Shown: piece after piece, positions 1-8,543 of the stretch
Layout: each line of letters starts with the position of its first letter
Position numbering within the stretch: position 1 is the first letter of the stretch
From: Rodentolepis nana
Taxonomy: Eukaryota; Platyhelminthes; Cestoda; Cyclophyllidea; Hymenolepididae
Reading direction: 5' to 3'
DNA: 21,668 nucleotides
Assembly: GCA_900617975.1 (NCBI GenBank)
Contig: UZAE01012506.1
Coordinates: forward strand, 17,311 to 38,978
The notes under the pieces: generated by a model
The model's input: the letters and a program-made list of their open reading frames with translations, nothing else
Databases searched by the model: none
Told to the model about the DNA's origin: nothing
Program-made: the position numbers and the translations under genes

Positions 1-18
1 CCAGGTAAGTACAGATCA

Positions 19-24
19 TTTATT
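19..24 (-). terminator. Poly(A) signal of the ETS gene
   Basis: The plus strand reads TTTATT, so the minus strand reads AATAAA about 48 bases after the ETS stop codon. The position fits a short 3' UTR. The hexamer is common in AT-rich DNA, so this is probable rather than certain. Confidence 0.6.
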
Positions 25-71
25 GCCATAATAATAAATAAAAACACCGATTAGAGAAAGCAATCAATCGT

Positions 72-752
72 TCATTTTGGTGCCTGTCCGTTGGCCTCCG
101 ACACAACCACACCACTATTTCTATTGGTTAAACTCTCCACATTATAACCCGCCGAGATCATCATAAAGGGGTTCGCAGGCTGCTGGCAATAATTGGTCGA
201 TCCAGCTGCCGACTCAGGTGAGTGATGATTATGTTGATGTTGGTGATGATGGTGGCTGCCATAACAACCACTCTGTTGACTTTGACTCACATAACCATCG
301 GTGCTTTCATAGCACCCTGTAGTGTGTCCGGAATTCTGGTTGTGGTGCGTTTCGGGAATGAAACAAGCTGCTGCGGCAGCAAGAAATTGTTGAGAAGTCG
401 GATAGCTTCCATTTTTATATTGAAACTGTTGTTGTTGTTGTTGTTGCTGCTGCTGTTTCATATCGAAGTTCTCGAAATCGCGCCGCGGTTGCGGTGGTGG
501 ATTGCGTTCTCTAGGACGTTTCAAGCAAGCATTGGGGGTTTTTCGACTTTGATCCACTTCAGGTGACGCTTCGCGGGGAAAACTGGGTCCATTTGGGGGG
601 TGTTCAATGATGCCTCGGGGAAACGTGGATGTGAGACCTAGTGGAAAGGAAGTTGCAGCGTTTGAAGTTGGAGCATCGCAGGCTGAAGAGGGTTGCATCG
701 CTTGTGCGAGGCCGGTAAAATCGAATTTGTAAGCATAGCGCTTCCCATGTAC
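72..752 (-). CDS. ETS gene terminal coding exon: end of ETS domain and C-terminal tail
   Basis: Acceptor CATCTCCAG precedes GTA CAT GGG AAG ([12 protein letters not shown]), which completes the ETS domain in phase 0 with the upstream NIMSK. The remaining ~208 residues are low complexity: Pro-rich and basic ([14 protein letters not shown]), ten consecutive Gln encoded by mixed CAG/CAA, an Ala run (FLAAAAACF), a His-rich block, then the end ...NGQAPK and TGA at 74-72. A poly(A) signal follows about 50 bases downstream. The mixed CAG/CAA codons make the Gln tract less prone to expansion than a pure repeat. Confidence 0.94.
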   Translation of the reverse strand, partial: VHGKRYAYKFDFTGLAQAMQPSSACDAPTSNAATSFPLGLTSTFPRGIIEHPPNGPSFPREASPEVDQSRKTPNACLKRPRERNPPPQPRRDFENFDMKQQQQQQQQQQFQYKNGSYPTSQQFLAAAAACFIPETHHNQNSGHTTGCYESTDGYVSQSQQSGCYGSHHHHQHQHNHHSPESAAGSTNYCQQPANPFMMISAGYNVESLTNRNSGVVVSEANGQAPK

Positions 753-3700
753 CTGGAGATGAAATAAAGATGTTTGTTAATAAATTAACAGACGGTGATA
801 TTTATAAGTTATCCATGTAAAACTAATCTATAAAGGTGACTTTTTCGTGACTTCAACAGACAGTGGAACTGTGCCACCAATGGGAGAAGTGGTGTTATTA
901 AATAAACCTTAAAAATTTGTGTAGATAAAAGCAATGCCTTTTTCATCAGTTCTAAGAAATCCTAATTGTTCAGTTTATAACGAACCTATGTCCTGCCATG
1001 CACCCCTCCCCCCACCCGCACCTCCCTCCCAGTAAATCCTCTGCAAAAGTGACAAATTCCACGTTTTAAATCACGACCAAACTTATCTTCTTAGGAATAT
1101 GACATTATTGTGAAAAATTGACAATTTTCCTCTTCTAGATGAACATCAAGAGCGATTTTTTACTCTAGTTAGATAAAGCAAAAGTCAATTAATGTGTTGA
1201 CAGTAATTTTCAACGAACCTAATTCTGTCCGAAAATACAATACAATAACAGAAATAAAAATTAATATTTGTCATGAATCAGCCCATCATTTTACCACTTT
1301 TTAATAGCTTCTGGAATGGGGAAACGGCCTCTCAGCTTGTCGCTTTAACGGGGGAGTTAAACATCAACTCGCAGTTTCCGGTCAGCTAACCAATCAACGC
1401 TGAGAGAAGAACAGGAGGCGCAAATTTATTAACCAATAAATGAACGAGCTGGACTACTGGGCGTTGCTTTTGGCATTGATTTCTTATATTCATGCAATGT
1501 TTTTTTAGGAAGAAAACCTGTTTTATTTAATCAGCTTTAAAAGAAAACTATTCAGATTTACTTTAAATACCTTTATGAAAGTATACTGCAAATCCAACAC
1601 CATTTTACTTGTATTCTCTAAGTCATAAATCGTTATTTATAGCCATTTATGGCATTCACAAAGTTTTTTAAGTGCTTAATTGATCATTTTTAGGTTAGAT
1701 AACTGGAGAAATATATAGAAAAATGATGAAAAGATGTTTCGTAAGGAAAAAATAATAATGTAATTCTATTTGTCTACAAGGCAAACCAATTTCGCTCAAT
1801 TTCACTGAAATCGATTGGGTAGTCATGTTTCAAGCTAATTGTAATATTAAAAAAATGTTTTGCTCCTATGGTTTCTGAATTGAACTAATGATCAAGCAAA
1901 TTATTTGGTGAGGATTAAAGTGTGAATTTCAACTTAACATTCCAATGGCTTTTAAAGGTCTGTTTTCAAAGATTATTAGCGGTCAACTCTACTGTCCACT
2001 TACTTTGCTCATTATGTTCTTGTCGTAATAGTAACGCAATGCACGACTCAGTTTGTCATAGTTCATATTCGGTTTCGATTTACGCTCTCCCCATCTCCTG
2101 GCCACATCATCTGGATTAACCAACTTGAATTCACCGTTCGTCCCCTCCCAAGTTATACACGCGAGGTTTCTACTATCTGCCAGAAGTTCCAAGAGAAATT
2201 GCCAGAGTTGAATTTGCCCTGAGCCTAAAATGGTTGCAAATAAATAAATGACATTAATTAGGGTATTCTATTTTGGCCACAACCCATCGTACATTACCAA
2301 ATGCACTATGTGAAAACCCTCATGCTAAATCACCCTGAACAAAACTGTCCAACATATTTTTTATCAATGCCTTTTAATGGCAAGCCCGGTTCTTGCATGA
2401 TGCGGGTGGGTAGGATTTGGCATCAATTTAGCTCTATTACTGGAAGCATTAACCCGAAAATGCAGGTTTACAAAGGGGTCATGCGACTATTACGTTGTAC
2501 ATTGGGTACTCATTGTGCGGGAAAATGGTGGTGGCTGCCAGTGGATTCTTTTTGCATTTCCCCTACCTCACTTCCTATCGGGGTACTCAAACTCACATGC
2601 CCACGTGTGCTCAAAATCAAGGGGAGAGGGGGAGAGTGGGAGAGTGGGGAGGGGGAATGGGCATGGAAAGGGGAGATTTGATTTCCCGACTTTATGCGGG
2701 ATGGAAAGCAGGAAATGACTGGCCCGATTCCCCCCCCCCCCACCTCACCCTCACCCTCCCCCTCCCCCCCCCTATGCATGGAATTACTTGCAAAAGGGTG
2801 GGAAATCTACTGATGCCTGATGCTTGAAGATTGGAAGCAAAGGGGGGGGAAGGAAAAACCTGCTTATTCAGAAGTGGGGAGCTTTTTGATTGCTTGCCCC
2901 TTGATCGATAGAGTAAGCTAATGCGGGTACATGCGGTTAAATTATTCTCACTCTTGTGGTGAGAATATATAATGCTGCTAGAGCTAAAAGTGGAAACGTG
3001 GGGAAAAAGACCGAAAACCACAGATTTTTCATCAATTTGTACATCTGGGCAATTTTTTTGCAATGAAATACTCATACTGCCACTGAGTACTTTCACTTCA
3101 ACAAATCACAAAAACTTAACAGACGTTAGGTTAATTTAAACAAACTCATCGCGATTATTAGAAGAGGAGGCAAATTTACTCAGACAGTCAATGGTAATAA
3201 TTTCCAAGCCCTTACACCGCGAAGCCTCTCTGTAGTGATCGATTCAAATTCTGCCACCTTAAATGCAAGTCAGAATTACTTGCTGTGCCCCGATGATAAT
3301 TAGACCGTCTGACATGACAGACGTGCAGGTAGCTCCACCAACGCAAAGCTAGCCAGTTAGTCAGTTGAGTCAATTAGCTTTGAATACTTGAACGTCAAAG
3401 CACGATGGATTTCTTGAACTTTGAAAGAACAATGTTAATTGACGTAGTAAGACCATCGAAGTTAATCGAAATGTCAATTATCGTCGGACGTGTGGTCAAG
3501 AATTTCATTGGTATTCCCTAGGATAGATTGACGAAGGTAGAATTTCTGGAAGTATGTCTGTGAATTACCCAGTAATTAAAAGGCATATAACTGAAATCCA
3601 AACATCAAACGAAAAAGGACTTCTTTGTGATTGATTATATTCTCATCATTTTCTCTAACCTAGCCCCACCCATATCCAACTCACTATTGCTTACTGAATT

Positions 3701-5756
3701 TACCTTCTATCCAGATACAGCTTTGAGGACATTGAACCCATTACGTGAAAATGGTTAATTGTGGTCATGAAGTTTATGATTATATTCATGACGCCAGCAC
3801 TACACAGCTTAGTTATTAAATTGGCATTTGGGTACGTTGATCCTGGAGTGACTATTGATTATCGATCCGCTGGGTGGTCACTTCATTCGTAACCTTCTTT
3901 GCTCCCTAACATGATTGGCAGCTTTCTGCACGTTCCAGAACTCTCCCACGTGAGCGAGATTGCTCAGTTCAATCGTGTTAAGGTTGTTTACTCTATATGA
4001 ACATTTTTTTAAAGTTTCTATTATAATCCTGTTTAATAAAAAATATTAAAAAGATCATTTTAAAGGAACAATTTGAACACCATTTCATTCTGTTGTTTCA
4101 ATATGCCATTTTTTTGTAAAAGCGTGATGTCTGGAAACGAATTATCAATTAACAGAAGAAGAAATAAAATTGCCCGGAAATTTTGCCTTCTGAATCAATA
4201 ATTTTGGACTTCTTAGTGGAACTTACTACAATAGGACACAACAGTTGTCCCCGCAAAGGACAATTGAGTTTTCATATCTTACGTGAGTTGTAATAAAGGC
4301 TCGCCCCTTACTTGTAGTCTATTACTTCTGTTACCTCAACTAAGCGTAAAAATTTAGCACTTGTGATTTGCCTCTTCTTCGGCAATCAAATACGTTAGAC
4401 GTGGTTTGTCATTCATGTCAGGATGCAAATATGGGTGAATGCAAACTGCCATTTTTTGAACACCAATGTAATTGTTACGAGAAGTAATTTCCGATAGCGG
4501 GGTGTGTGATAGACATGCCTCCACGTGGTGCACCCTGGGCAACGTTTATTCATACGGCAAAAAATTCTATTGACTGGCAGTTGACTTCTCACTTCAAACT
4601 ACCATCACCCCACTCGATGCCATATTCGAATATTTCACAGTACTCACCTCACCTTTGTTCAACCTTTGTGTTTGTCTCTTGCATCTTTGAAACACTCTTC
4701 TGTTCCCCCCCCCTCTCGACTTTTTCAATTTGATGTTTCTTCCCCTCTGTGTAGCCTGAAGTCAACCAAAGGGCTAATGATAACCATCAAAACGCCTGCC
4801 ATTTGATATAAATAAATAAATAAATTTCCAGTAGCGAATTTCAAATTAATTCCTGTGAACTCCTTGCTTTTCTAGAAAATAGGCCTTTATTCACCCCTTT
4901 AAACCTTACATTATCAAGGTCGAGTCGAATTTACTTAACCAAAAAATCATTTTTATCGATCAAATGGAGAGAATGTGTATCAGTTATGGGTAATTATTTG
5001 AACTAACTAATTAATAGGACTTTGGGAGATTTATTAGTATTGCTAATAAACGGGATTAAGGTTTCGTTTTAACTTAAAAAAGCAGAAAGATATTATTTAT
5101 TTCAACTTACCTTGTGGTCTCCACTGGACAGTGGGCGATACTTGTGACACACATCCAGAGTTCAAGTTCAAAGGATTTGCTTGTGGAGGCTGCGGTTGGG
5201 GTGGAGGTGAACCGTAGCTCTTTCCCCTCTCACCCACTTGGCCTTCCAAACTCCCTTGGGTGGTCCTCATTCGCTTTATTCTCGAATTGTAAAACATTGA
5301 CGACTGTATTCCACCACCGGAACCATGTCGGCTGTATTGATATCCGACACTTGGCCAGGTTCCGTGATTTGTGGAATGATAGGCTCCTGCACTTGTCACT
5401 CCGGATGTGGAAGGGTATCCATAAGTACATCCAAAGTGGTACCCAGGCCCTCCATCAAAATGGTATCCTCCAGACTGATAATGTTCATTCTCACCCCAAT
5501 AACCATTTCCAGATGTATTCTGCTGACGGATAAGATTCGAGTAAGCACTACTTCTTGGATCATGGTCATAAAACACTTGGGCTCCATCAGAACTCGATGA
5601 ATACGACGTGGAAGATTGATACACACCAGTAGTGATCTCAGTCGAGTGAACAAAGTACTCTGGAAGGGCATACTTGCCTCTACTTTCAGGACTTCCAGTG
5701 GTTGCAGTTTCATTTGCGCTTGAGTACACGAGTCCATTTCCACTTCCACGCTCTTC
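72..5756 (-). CDS. ETS-domain transcription factor, ERG/FLI/FEV subfamily (5' end uncertain)
   Basis: Nuclear sequence-specific DNA-binding protein expected to recognise GGAA-core sites. Three exons on the minus strand, 5756-5111, 2224-2004 and 752-72, join in phase (646+221+681 = 1548 bases) and encode 515 residues plus TGA. Residues 1-215 are rich in Ser, Tyr, Gly and Pro, as in an activation region. Residues about 220-305 are the ETS domain, with [14 protein letters not shown], the [18 protein letters not shown] stretch and recognition helix [10 protein letters not shown] (R276 and R279 are the conserved GGAA-contacting arginines). Residues 389-398 are polyglutamine, about 405-411 is Ala-rich, and 456-466 is His-rich. 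The ETS domain matches ERG/FLI1 ([11 protein letters not shown]) and also FEV ([18 protein letters not shown]). No Pointed domain is visible, which would fit FEV-like proteins, but unseen upstream exons could hold one. Orthology inside the subfamily is not resolved. Confidence 0.93.
753..2003 (-). other. Intron of the ETS gene (within the ETS domain)
   Basis: This 1251-base intron runs from GTAAGT at 2003 to CTCCAG at 753 and splits the ETS domain between K289 and V290 in phase 0. Most of it is AT-rich and featureless. A GC-richer patch at about 1310-1460 has two CCAAT motifs (listed separately). No other coding sequence was found in it. Confidence 0.9.
1326..1445. promoter_or_regulatory. GC-richer intronic block with two CCAAT motifs and an inverted repeat
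   Basis: Inside the ETS intron the base composition rises locally. CCAAT occurs on the plus strand at 1390-1394 and 1433-1437. An inverted repeat CTCTCAGC (1330-1337) / GCTGAGAG (1399-1406) spans the first. This could be an intronic enhancer or alternative promoter, but function is inferred only from composition and motifs. Confidence 0.25.
2004..2224 (-). CDS. ETS gene exon: most of the ETS DNA-binding domain
   Basis: This 221-base exon lies between acceptor ATTTTAG (exon starts at 2224) and donor AAA|GTAAGT (exon ends at 2004). The first two bases complete the Gly codon of the preceding exon, giving the family-typical [15 protein letters not shown]. It carries the winged helix-turn-helix core through recognition helix [10 protein letters not shown] and ends at NIMSK in phase 0. 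The ATG at 2192 is an internal Val-to-Met artefact of naive ORF calling, not a start; homology extends upstream to the acceptor. Confidence 0.95.
2621..2674 (+). repeat. G-rich low-complexity tract
   Basis: The plus strand is almost pure purine, with repeated runs of three to five G separated by A, AGA or AGT. It has enough G-runs for an intramolecular G-quadruplex on the plus strand. A C-rich partner tract lies about 60 bases downstream. Confidence 0.7.
2730..2772 (+). repeat. C-rich low-complexity tract
   Basis: A run of 12 C is followed by CACCTCACCCTCACC-type units and a further run of 9 C. The minus strand, which is the transcribed sense strand of the ETS gene, therefore has multiple G-runs capable of forming a quadruplex in the pre-mRNA. 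Confidence 0.7.
4486..4499 (+). repeat. Target-site duplication of SINE copy A, left
   Basis: AATTTCCGATAGCG matches the right flank at 4823-4836 (AATTTCCAGTAGCG) in 12 of 14 bases. The two differences are a GA/AG swap. Confidence 0.7.
4500..4822 (+). mobile_element. SINE-like element, copy A (in ETS intron)
   Basis: This 323-base copy starts GGGTGTGTGATAGAC, has the family head CCTCCACGTGGTGCACC, a pyrimidine-rich middle, the late block GTCAACCAAAGGGCTAATGA and a TGATATAAATAAATAAAT tail. It is flanked by an imperfect 14-base target-site duplication, AATTTCCGATAGCG (4486-4499) and AATTTCCAGTAGCG (4823-4836). It lies antisense to the ETS gene. At the position where other copies read ACTTAC this copy reads ACATGC, so the antisense splice donor is lost. 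No reading frame is conserved with the other copies, so it is non-coding. Confidence 0.85.
4823..4836 (+). repeat. Target-site duplication of SINE copy A, right
   Basis: AATTTCCAGTAGCG directly follows the (AAAT)n tail and pairs with 4486-4499. Confidence 0.7.
5111..5756 (-). CDS. ETS gene exon: low-complexity N-terminal region
   Basis: This exon runs from acceptor ATTTCAG (intron side, 5757 upward) to donor G|GTAAGT (exon ends at 5111). It begins in phase 0 with GAA GAG CGT (EERGSGNG) and ends after one base of a Gly codon completed in the next exon. It encodes 215 residues rich in Ser, Tyr, Gly and Thr, a short basic patch (SRIKRMR) and a Pro/Gln run ([10 protein letters not shown]) before the ETS domain. 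There is no in-frame ATG near the start, so the initiator must come from upstream: the ATG at 5840, another exon, or a trans-spliced leader. Reading past the donor meets a stop within four codons. Confidence 0.9.
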
Positions 5757-5837
5757 CTGAAATGTTAAATGTGGACCGGGTTATTATTATCATCGATAAC
5801 AACACAAAATCAAGAATAGGAAATCGGGTCTACTGAC
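5757..5837 (-). other. Candidate 81-bp intron just after a start codon (ETS gene)
   Basis: On the minus strand an ATG at 5840-5838 is directly followed by GTCAGT, a moderate donor, and 81 bases later by ATTTCAG and the first exon supported by homology. Splicing joins ATG to GAA GAG in phase 0, giving a protein starting M-E-E-R-G-S. An in-frame TAG lies 13 codons upstream of the ATG, and without splicing the frame closes after 16 codons. The size is typical of small flatworm introns. The alternative is that 5757 is a cis acceptor for a distant exon or a trans-splice acceptor. Confidence 0.4.
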
Positions 5838-6019
5838 CATAGTTACTTGTTTCCGTTGAATATGAATGTCGGGGTACTACTCAAGGGGATTTCCTGTATT
5901 CTACTTCTCTCCCCACCCACTCCCTGTCTTTTCAGCTATCTGCGGAAGGAAATACTCAACTACAGCAACGGTCAACAGAGCGATTTATTGCGCCTGAACA
6001 AGATCAAGTCTTTCTGCGT

Positions 6020-6027
6020 CTTCCTGT
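6020..6027 (-). promoter_or_regulatory. ERG/FLI consensus site ACAGGAAG
   Basis: The plus strand reads CTTCCTGT, so the minus strand reads ACAGGAAG, which matches the general ERG/FLI preference. Similar ACAGGAAA/ACAGGAAAT sites lie at 5890-5897 and 6608-6615. Confidence 0.35.
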
Positions 6028-6302
6028 ATGAATAAGCAGGCAGTGAGTGTATCTTTGAGTGCAGATTAACGGAAAGGGATGTCCGGAGTTAGTTCGCACC
6101 GGCTGACTACAACTTGTCGTCGAGTAATAATGGCCTGCACACAACGCAACGGAACCGTATGACTTCTGACGGGTAGATACTTCACTCTGTGCGCATTAAC
6201 TTCTGATTAAACAACACACAGTTGCTTCTACTACGGAAGGAAATGCGAAAATTGAACTTCTGTGGGAGAGAAGCGAACAAAATCTATTAGGCAGCTCACT
6301 GA

Positions 6303-6330
6303 GTGTGTGTATGTGTGCGTGCGTATGTTG
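6303..6330 (+). repeat. TG-rich microsatellite
   Basis: Alternating GT/GC/AT dinucleotides (GTGTGTATGTGTGCGTGCGTATG). Alternating purine-pyrimidine DNA of this kind may form Z-DNA and is often polymorphic. Confidence 0.6.
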
Positions 6331-6447
6331 ACAACCAGCGTCCGGTTAGAATTAATAATACTTTCTACCCTCAATAAAGCATGCACGACCGCACTTGGTA
6401 AGGAGGGCGGGGGGAAGGGGTGAATTTTAATTCAACAGGGTTTAACC

Positions 6448-6466
6448 TTTCCTGTGTTTCAGGAAA
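6448..6466. promoter_or_regulatory. Palindromic ETS-binding site pair
   Basis: TTTCCTG (6448-6454) and CAGGAAA (6460-6466) form a perfect inverted repeat with a 5-base spacer. Each half holds the CAGGAA core preferred by ERG/FLI-type ETS domains. Being upstream of an ERG/FLI-type gene suggests autoregulation; this is inference. Confidence 0.4.
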
Positions 6467-6720
6467 TACGAGTGGCTGGGCATTCAAAACAATCGGTAGC
6501 ACCCTTCTCCTCCTCACATACTCATTTCCGCTGCTTCTGCGGGCTCAGATGGTGCTTCTGATAGGCTGAACAGCCCCACACCTCCCCCTCCCGCACTTCC
6601 AACGGACATTTCCTGTTTGAGTCTGCTCTCTTCTGATTGGCCGAAGGAGGAGAGTATGCGTTGGAAATGGCAGTGGGCTCCCTCATTCGTTTAAAACGGG
6701 TGTACCGGTTGCACTGAACT

Positions 6721-8376
6721 TCATTTATTGAGTTGGAAAAGATTCGAATTTTACAAAAAAAATTTACATAATCCTATTAACATTATCTAACGATTTTATA
6801 AAACTTGGAATTCGCAAAGTGGATAGTTACGAGGAAGCTTTCAAATACTTTCAGTTTCAATTTCGTGTACTGAGAATTAATTATCAAAAGTCAAATGGAA
6901 GTCCAATATCAAAACGAATGTCAAAATATTTTGTTTTCAATGCATCCTCTTTTTTAAAATAATTTTTTGTTTTTTTCATTATAAGGTTTGACTAAGAAAA
7001 CAGTATTGGTTTTAAAAACTCAAGTAAACTCAGTTTCAATCGTTCTATTCTGTAAAGATTGGAAGAAAATTTTTATTCTGACATCGATGCCCAAATTTTC
7101 CTTTCACTAACTATCGATTACAAAGACTTTGGTAATTTATTAAATAAGTAATTTAAATTCAACTGCATTAGCTTTAAAGAGTTCGGTTAGAAAACACGAT
7201 GTCGAAATAGCCATAAATTAATTAATGTAATTAATTTGCTTGGTTATATTTTGATTGAGTTGTTTCCGATGTGAAAAACCAACCATATTCAGTCTTGGGT
7301 GGGTGACGGGTGGGGGGTTGAGAGCCATTGTTGTGCAATGAGCTCGTCTTGTCACTCAATCGATTATTGCAGTTCCCTGTTGGTTCCCTTTAGGTCAAAT
7401 GTCTTTAAATTAACATTTTCCAGTTTGTCTTTGATAGACATTTTACAGTAAATAATAAAGGAACACGCAAAGTGCCAATTTAAAACTTCCAAGGAACGAA
7501 ACAAAGACTGCGATTCAATACCAAGCTCTGTTCTAACTTTGACACAGTGTCGTGGTAAAAACTGAAATATGTTTACTTTAAGGGGGGGGTGAAGGAAGGC
7601 AGCTACGTTGGGTGAATCCAGAAGTTCAATAATCAATACACACGGCAAAAAAGAGTATGGAAAGTGATTGAATGGGTATAAATGGAGTTCCCAGGGGAGG
7701 GGGTGGGGGGGGGGGAGGGGGTAAAATAACCATTTCTTATTATCCCCAAATTCATACCGATCTTAAATTGAGAGTCGCCCCCACTTCGGATATCAGTGCT
7801 TTTCTCTTCCTCAAAAATGACCCTCAATTGTTTTGTTGTATTAGTCCAGTGTGAGGGACTTTTTTTCTGCTCTAACTACCCAATTTTACTCTTTAAAGTA
7901 AGGAGTCTGAAACCTTCTCCCCTATTCCACTCTCTTGGTGTACGCCGTCGATTTCAATTCCAAGGCCACTGAATTCGAGGGTGAGCACGGTAGGTACTCT
8001 GTCACTGGTGCACATGGAATCAAGTGCTTCGCGTTCAATCTTAGTTCAAAAGATTTAAATTGGACGGCCTAAGCATTTTGATGCTTTAAAAATCTTCATT
8101 GAATGAGATTCCTGACTAGCCATGGAAGATTCATCGCAGAAACATGCATCCCCATTGTAAAGCTAATTGATTAAAAGAATAGGATGGGAAATTGGTGACC
8201 TCACATCAATCCTTCCAGTATTCCAAGTATTGGAGGAGATTAAAGCACATTTCCTAAAATTATCTTAACAAGAAAATCAACTTTTTTGCCCCAAAATTTT
8301 TCAAAGAAACCAGAAAATTCCTCTTCCAAAATCCCAGGCATTATTTCTTATTATTTTCTATTTTTTTCATCCCTAT
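6721..8376. other. Intergenic AT-rich DNA, no gene seen
   Basis: Homopolymer-rich AT DNA with stop codons in all frames. The longest open stretches (about 60-95 codons, e.g. 7364-7648 minus) have no recognisable motif, biased composition or splice support. It contains G-rich tracts at 7582-7589 and 7694-7721. No RNA gene was recognised. Confidence 0.6.
7694..7721 (+). repeat. Long G tract with quadruplex potential
   Basis: Four G-blocks of 4, 5, 11 and 5 bases are separated by single A or T bases. This meets the usual G4 pattern with one-base loops. It is intergenic. Confidence 0.75.
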
Positions 8377-8532
8377 TCTATCCAATATTTATTTATATCA
8401 AATTTATCATAAGCCCTTTAGTTGACTTCGGGCTTCACTGAGGAGAGGATAATCAAAGCTACAAATAGTCGAGAGAGAGAGAGGGAGAACTGAAGTGTTA
8501 TTCGCAGATGTAGGAGATGCAGACACAAATGA

Positions 8533-8543
8533 AGTGAAAAAGG
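8533..8543 (+). repeat. Target-site duplication of SINE copy B, left
   Basis: AGTGAAAAAGG, identical to 8908-8918. In copy D (plus strand) the homologous place reads GTAGAGAAAAAGGTAAGG, confirming that the repeat is duplicated host-element sequence. Confidence 0.85.

Larger units (their letters stand above)
2225..5110 (-). other. Intron of the ETS gene upstream of the ETS-domain exon
   Basis: This 2886-base intron starts with GTAAGT at 5110 and ends with TTTTAG at 2225; it interrupts a Gly codon after base 1. It holds a G-rich tract (2621-2674), a C-rich tract (2730-2772) and one SINE-like insertion (4500-4822) in the opposite orientation to the gene. The rest (about 2850-4485) is AT-rich with no coding sequence that I can support. 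Confidence 0.9.
5841..6720 (-). promoter_or_regulatory. Probable promoter / 5' UTR region of the ETS gene
   Basis: This DNA is GC-richer than its surroundings and lies directly upstream of the ETS coding sequence. On the minus strand it has GGCCAATCAG (CCAAT box, 6642-6633) and ACAGGAA-type sites at about 5897-5890, 6027-6020 and 6615-6609, plus a palindromic pair at 6448-6466. A TG-rich microsatellite sits at 6303-6330. No TATA box is evident and the transcription start is unknown. A Pointed-domain exon was not found here. Confidence 0.45.

Noticed and set aside
222..566. Open frame of 114 codons on the plus strand, Leu-rich
   Set aside because: It is the complement of the ETS terminal exon; the leucine run is the antisense of the CAG/CAA polyglutamine tract.
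2301..3096. Several overlapping open frames on both strands
   Set aside because: They arise from the stop-poor G-rich and C-rich tracts in the ETS intron. No domain, no splice support.
4506..4733. 75-codon frame starting [11 protein letters not shown]
   Set aside because: It lies in SINE copy A. In copy B the same DNA is open in another frame ([10 protein letters not shown]), so no protein is conserved.
5114..5749. Four open frames overlapping the first ETS exon
   Set aside because: Shadow frames; only the frame that joins in phase to [10 protein letters not shown] is supported.
7637..7652. CACGGCAAAAAAG match to the repeat body
   Set aside because: The match stops after about 12 bases with no flanking similarity; chance in A-rich DNA.
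7364..7827. Two minus-strand frames of 94 and 64 codons
   Set aside because: No family resemblance, no neighbouring splice pattern, and one spans the poly-G tract.
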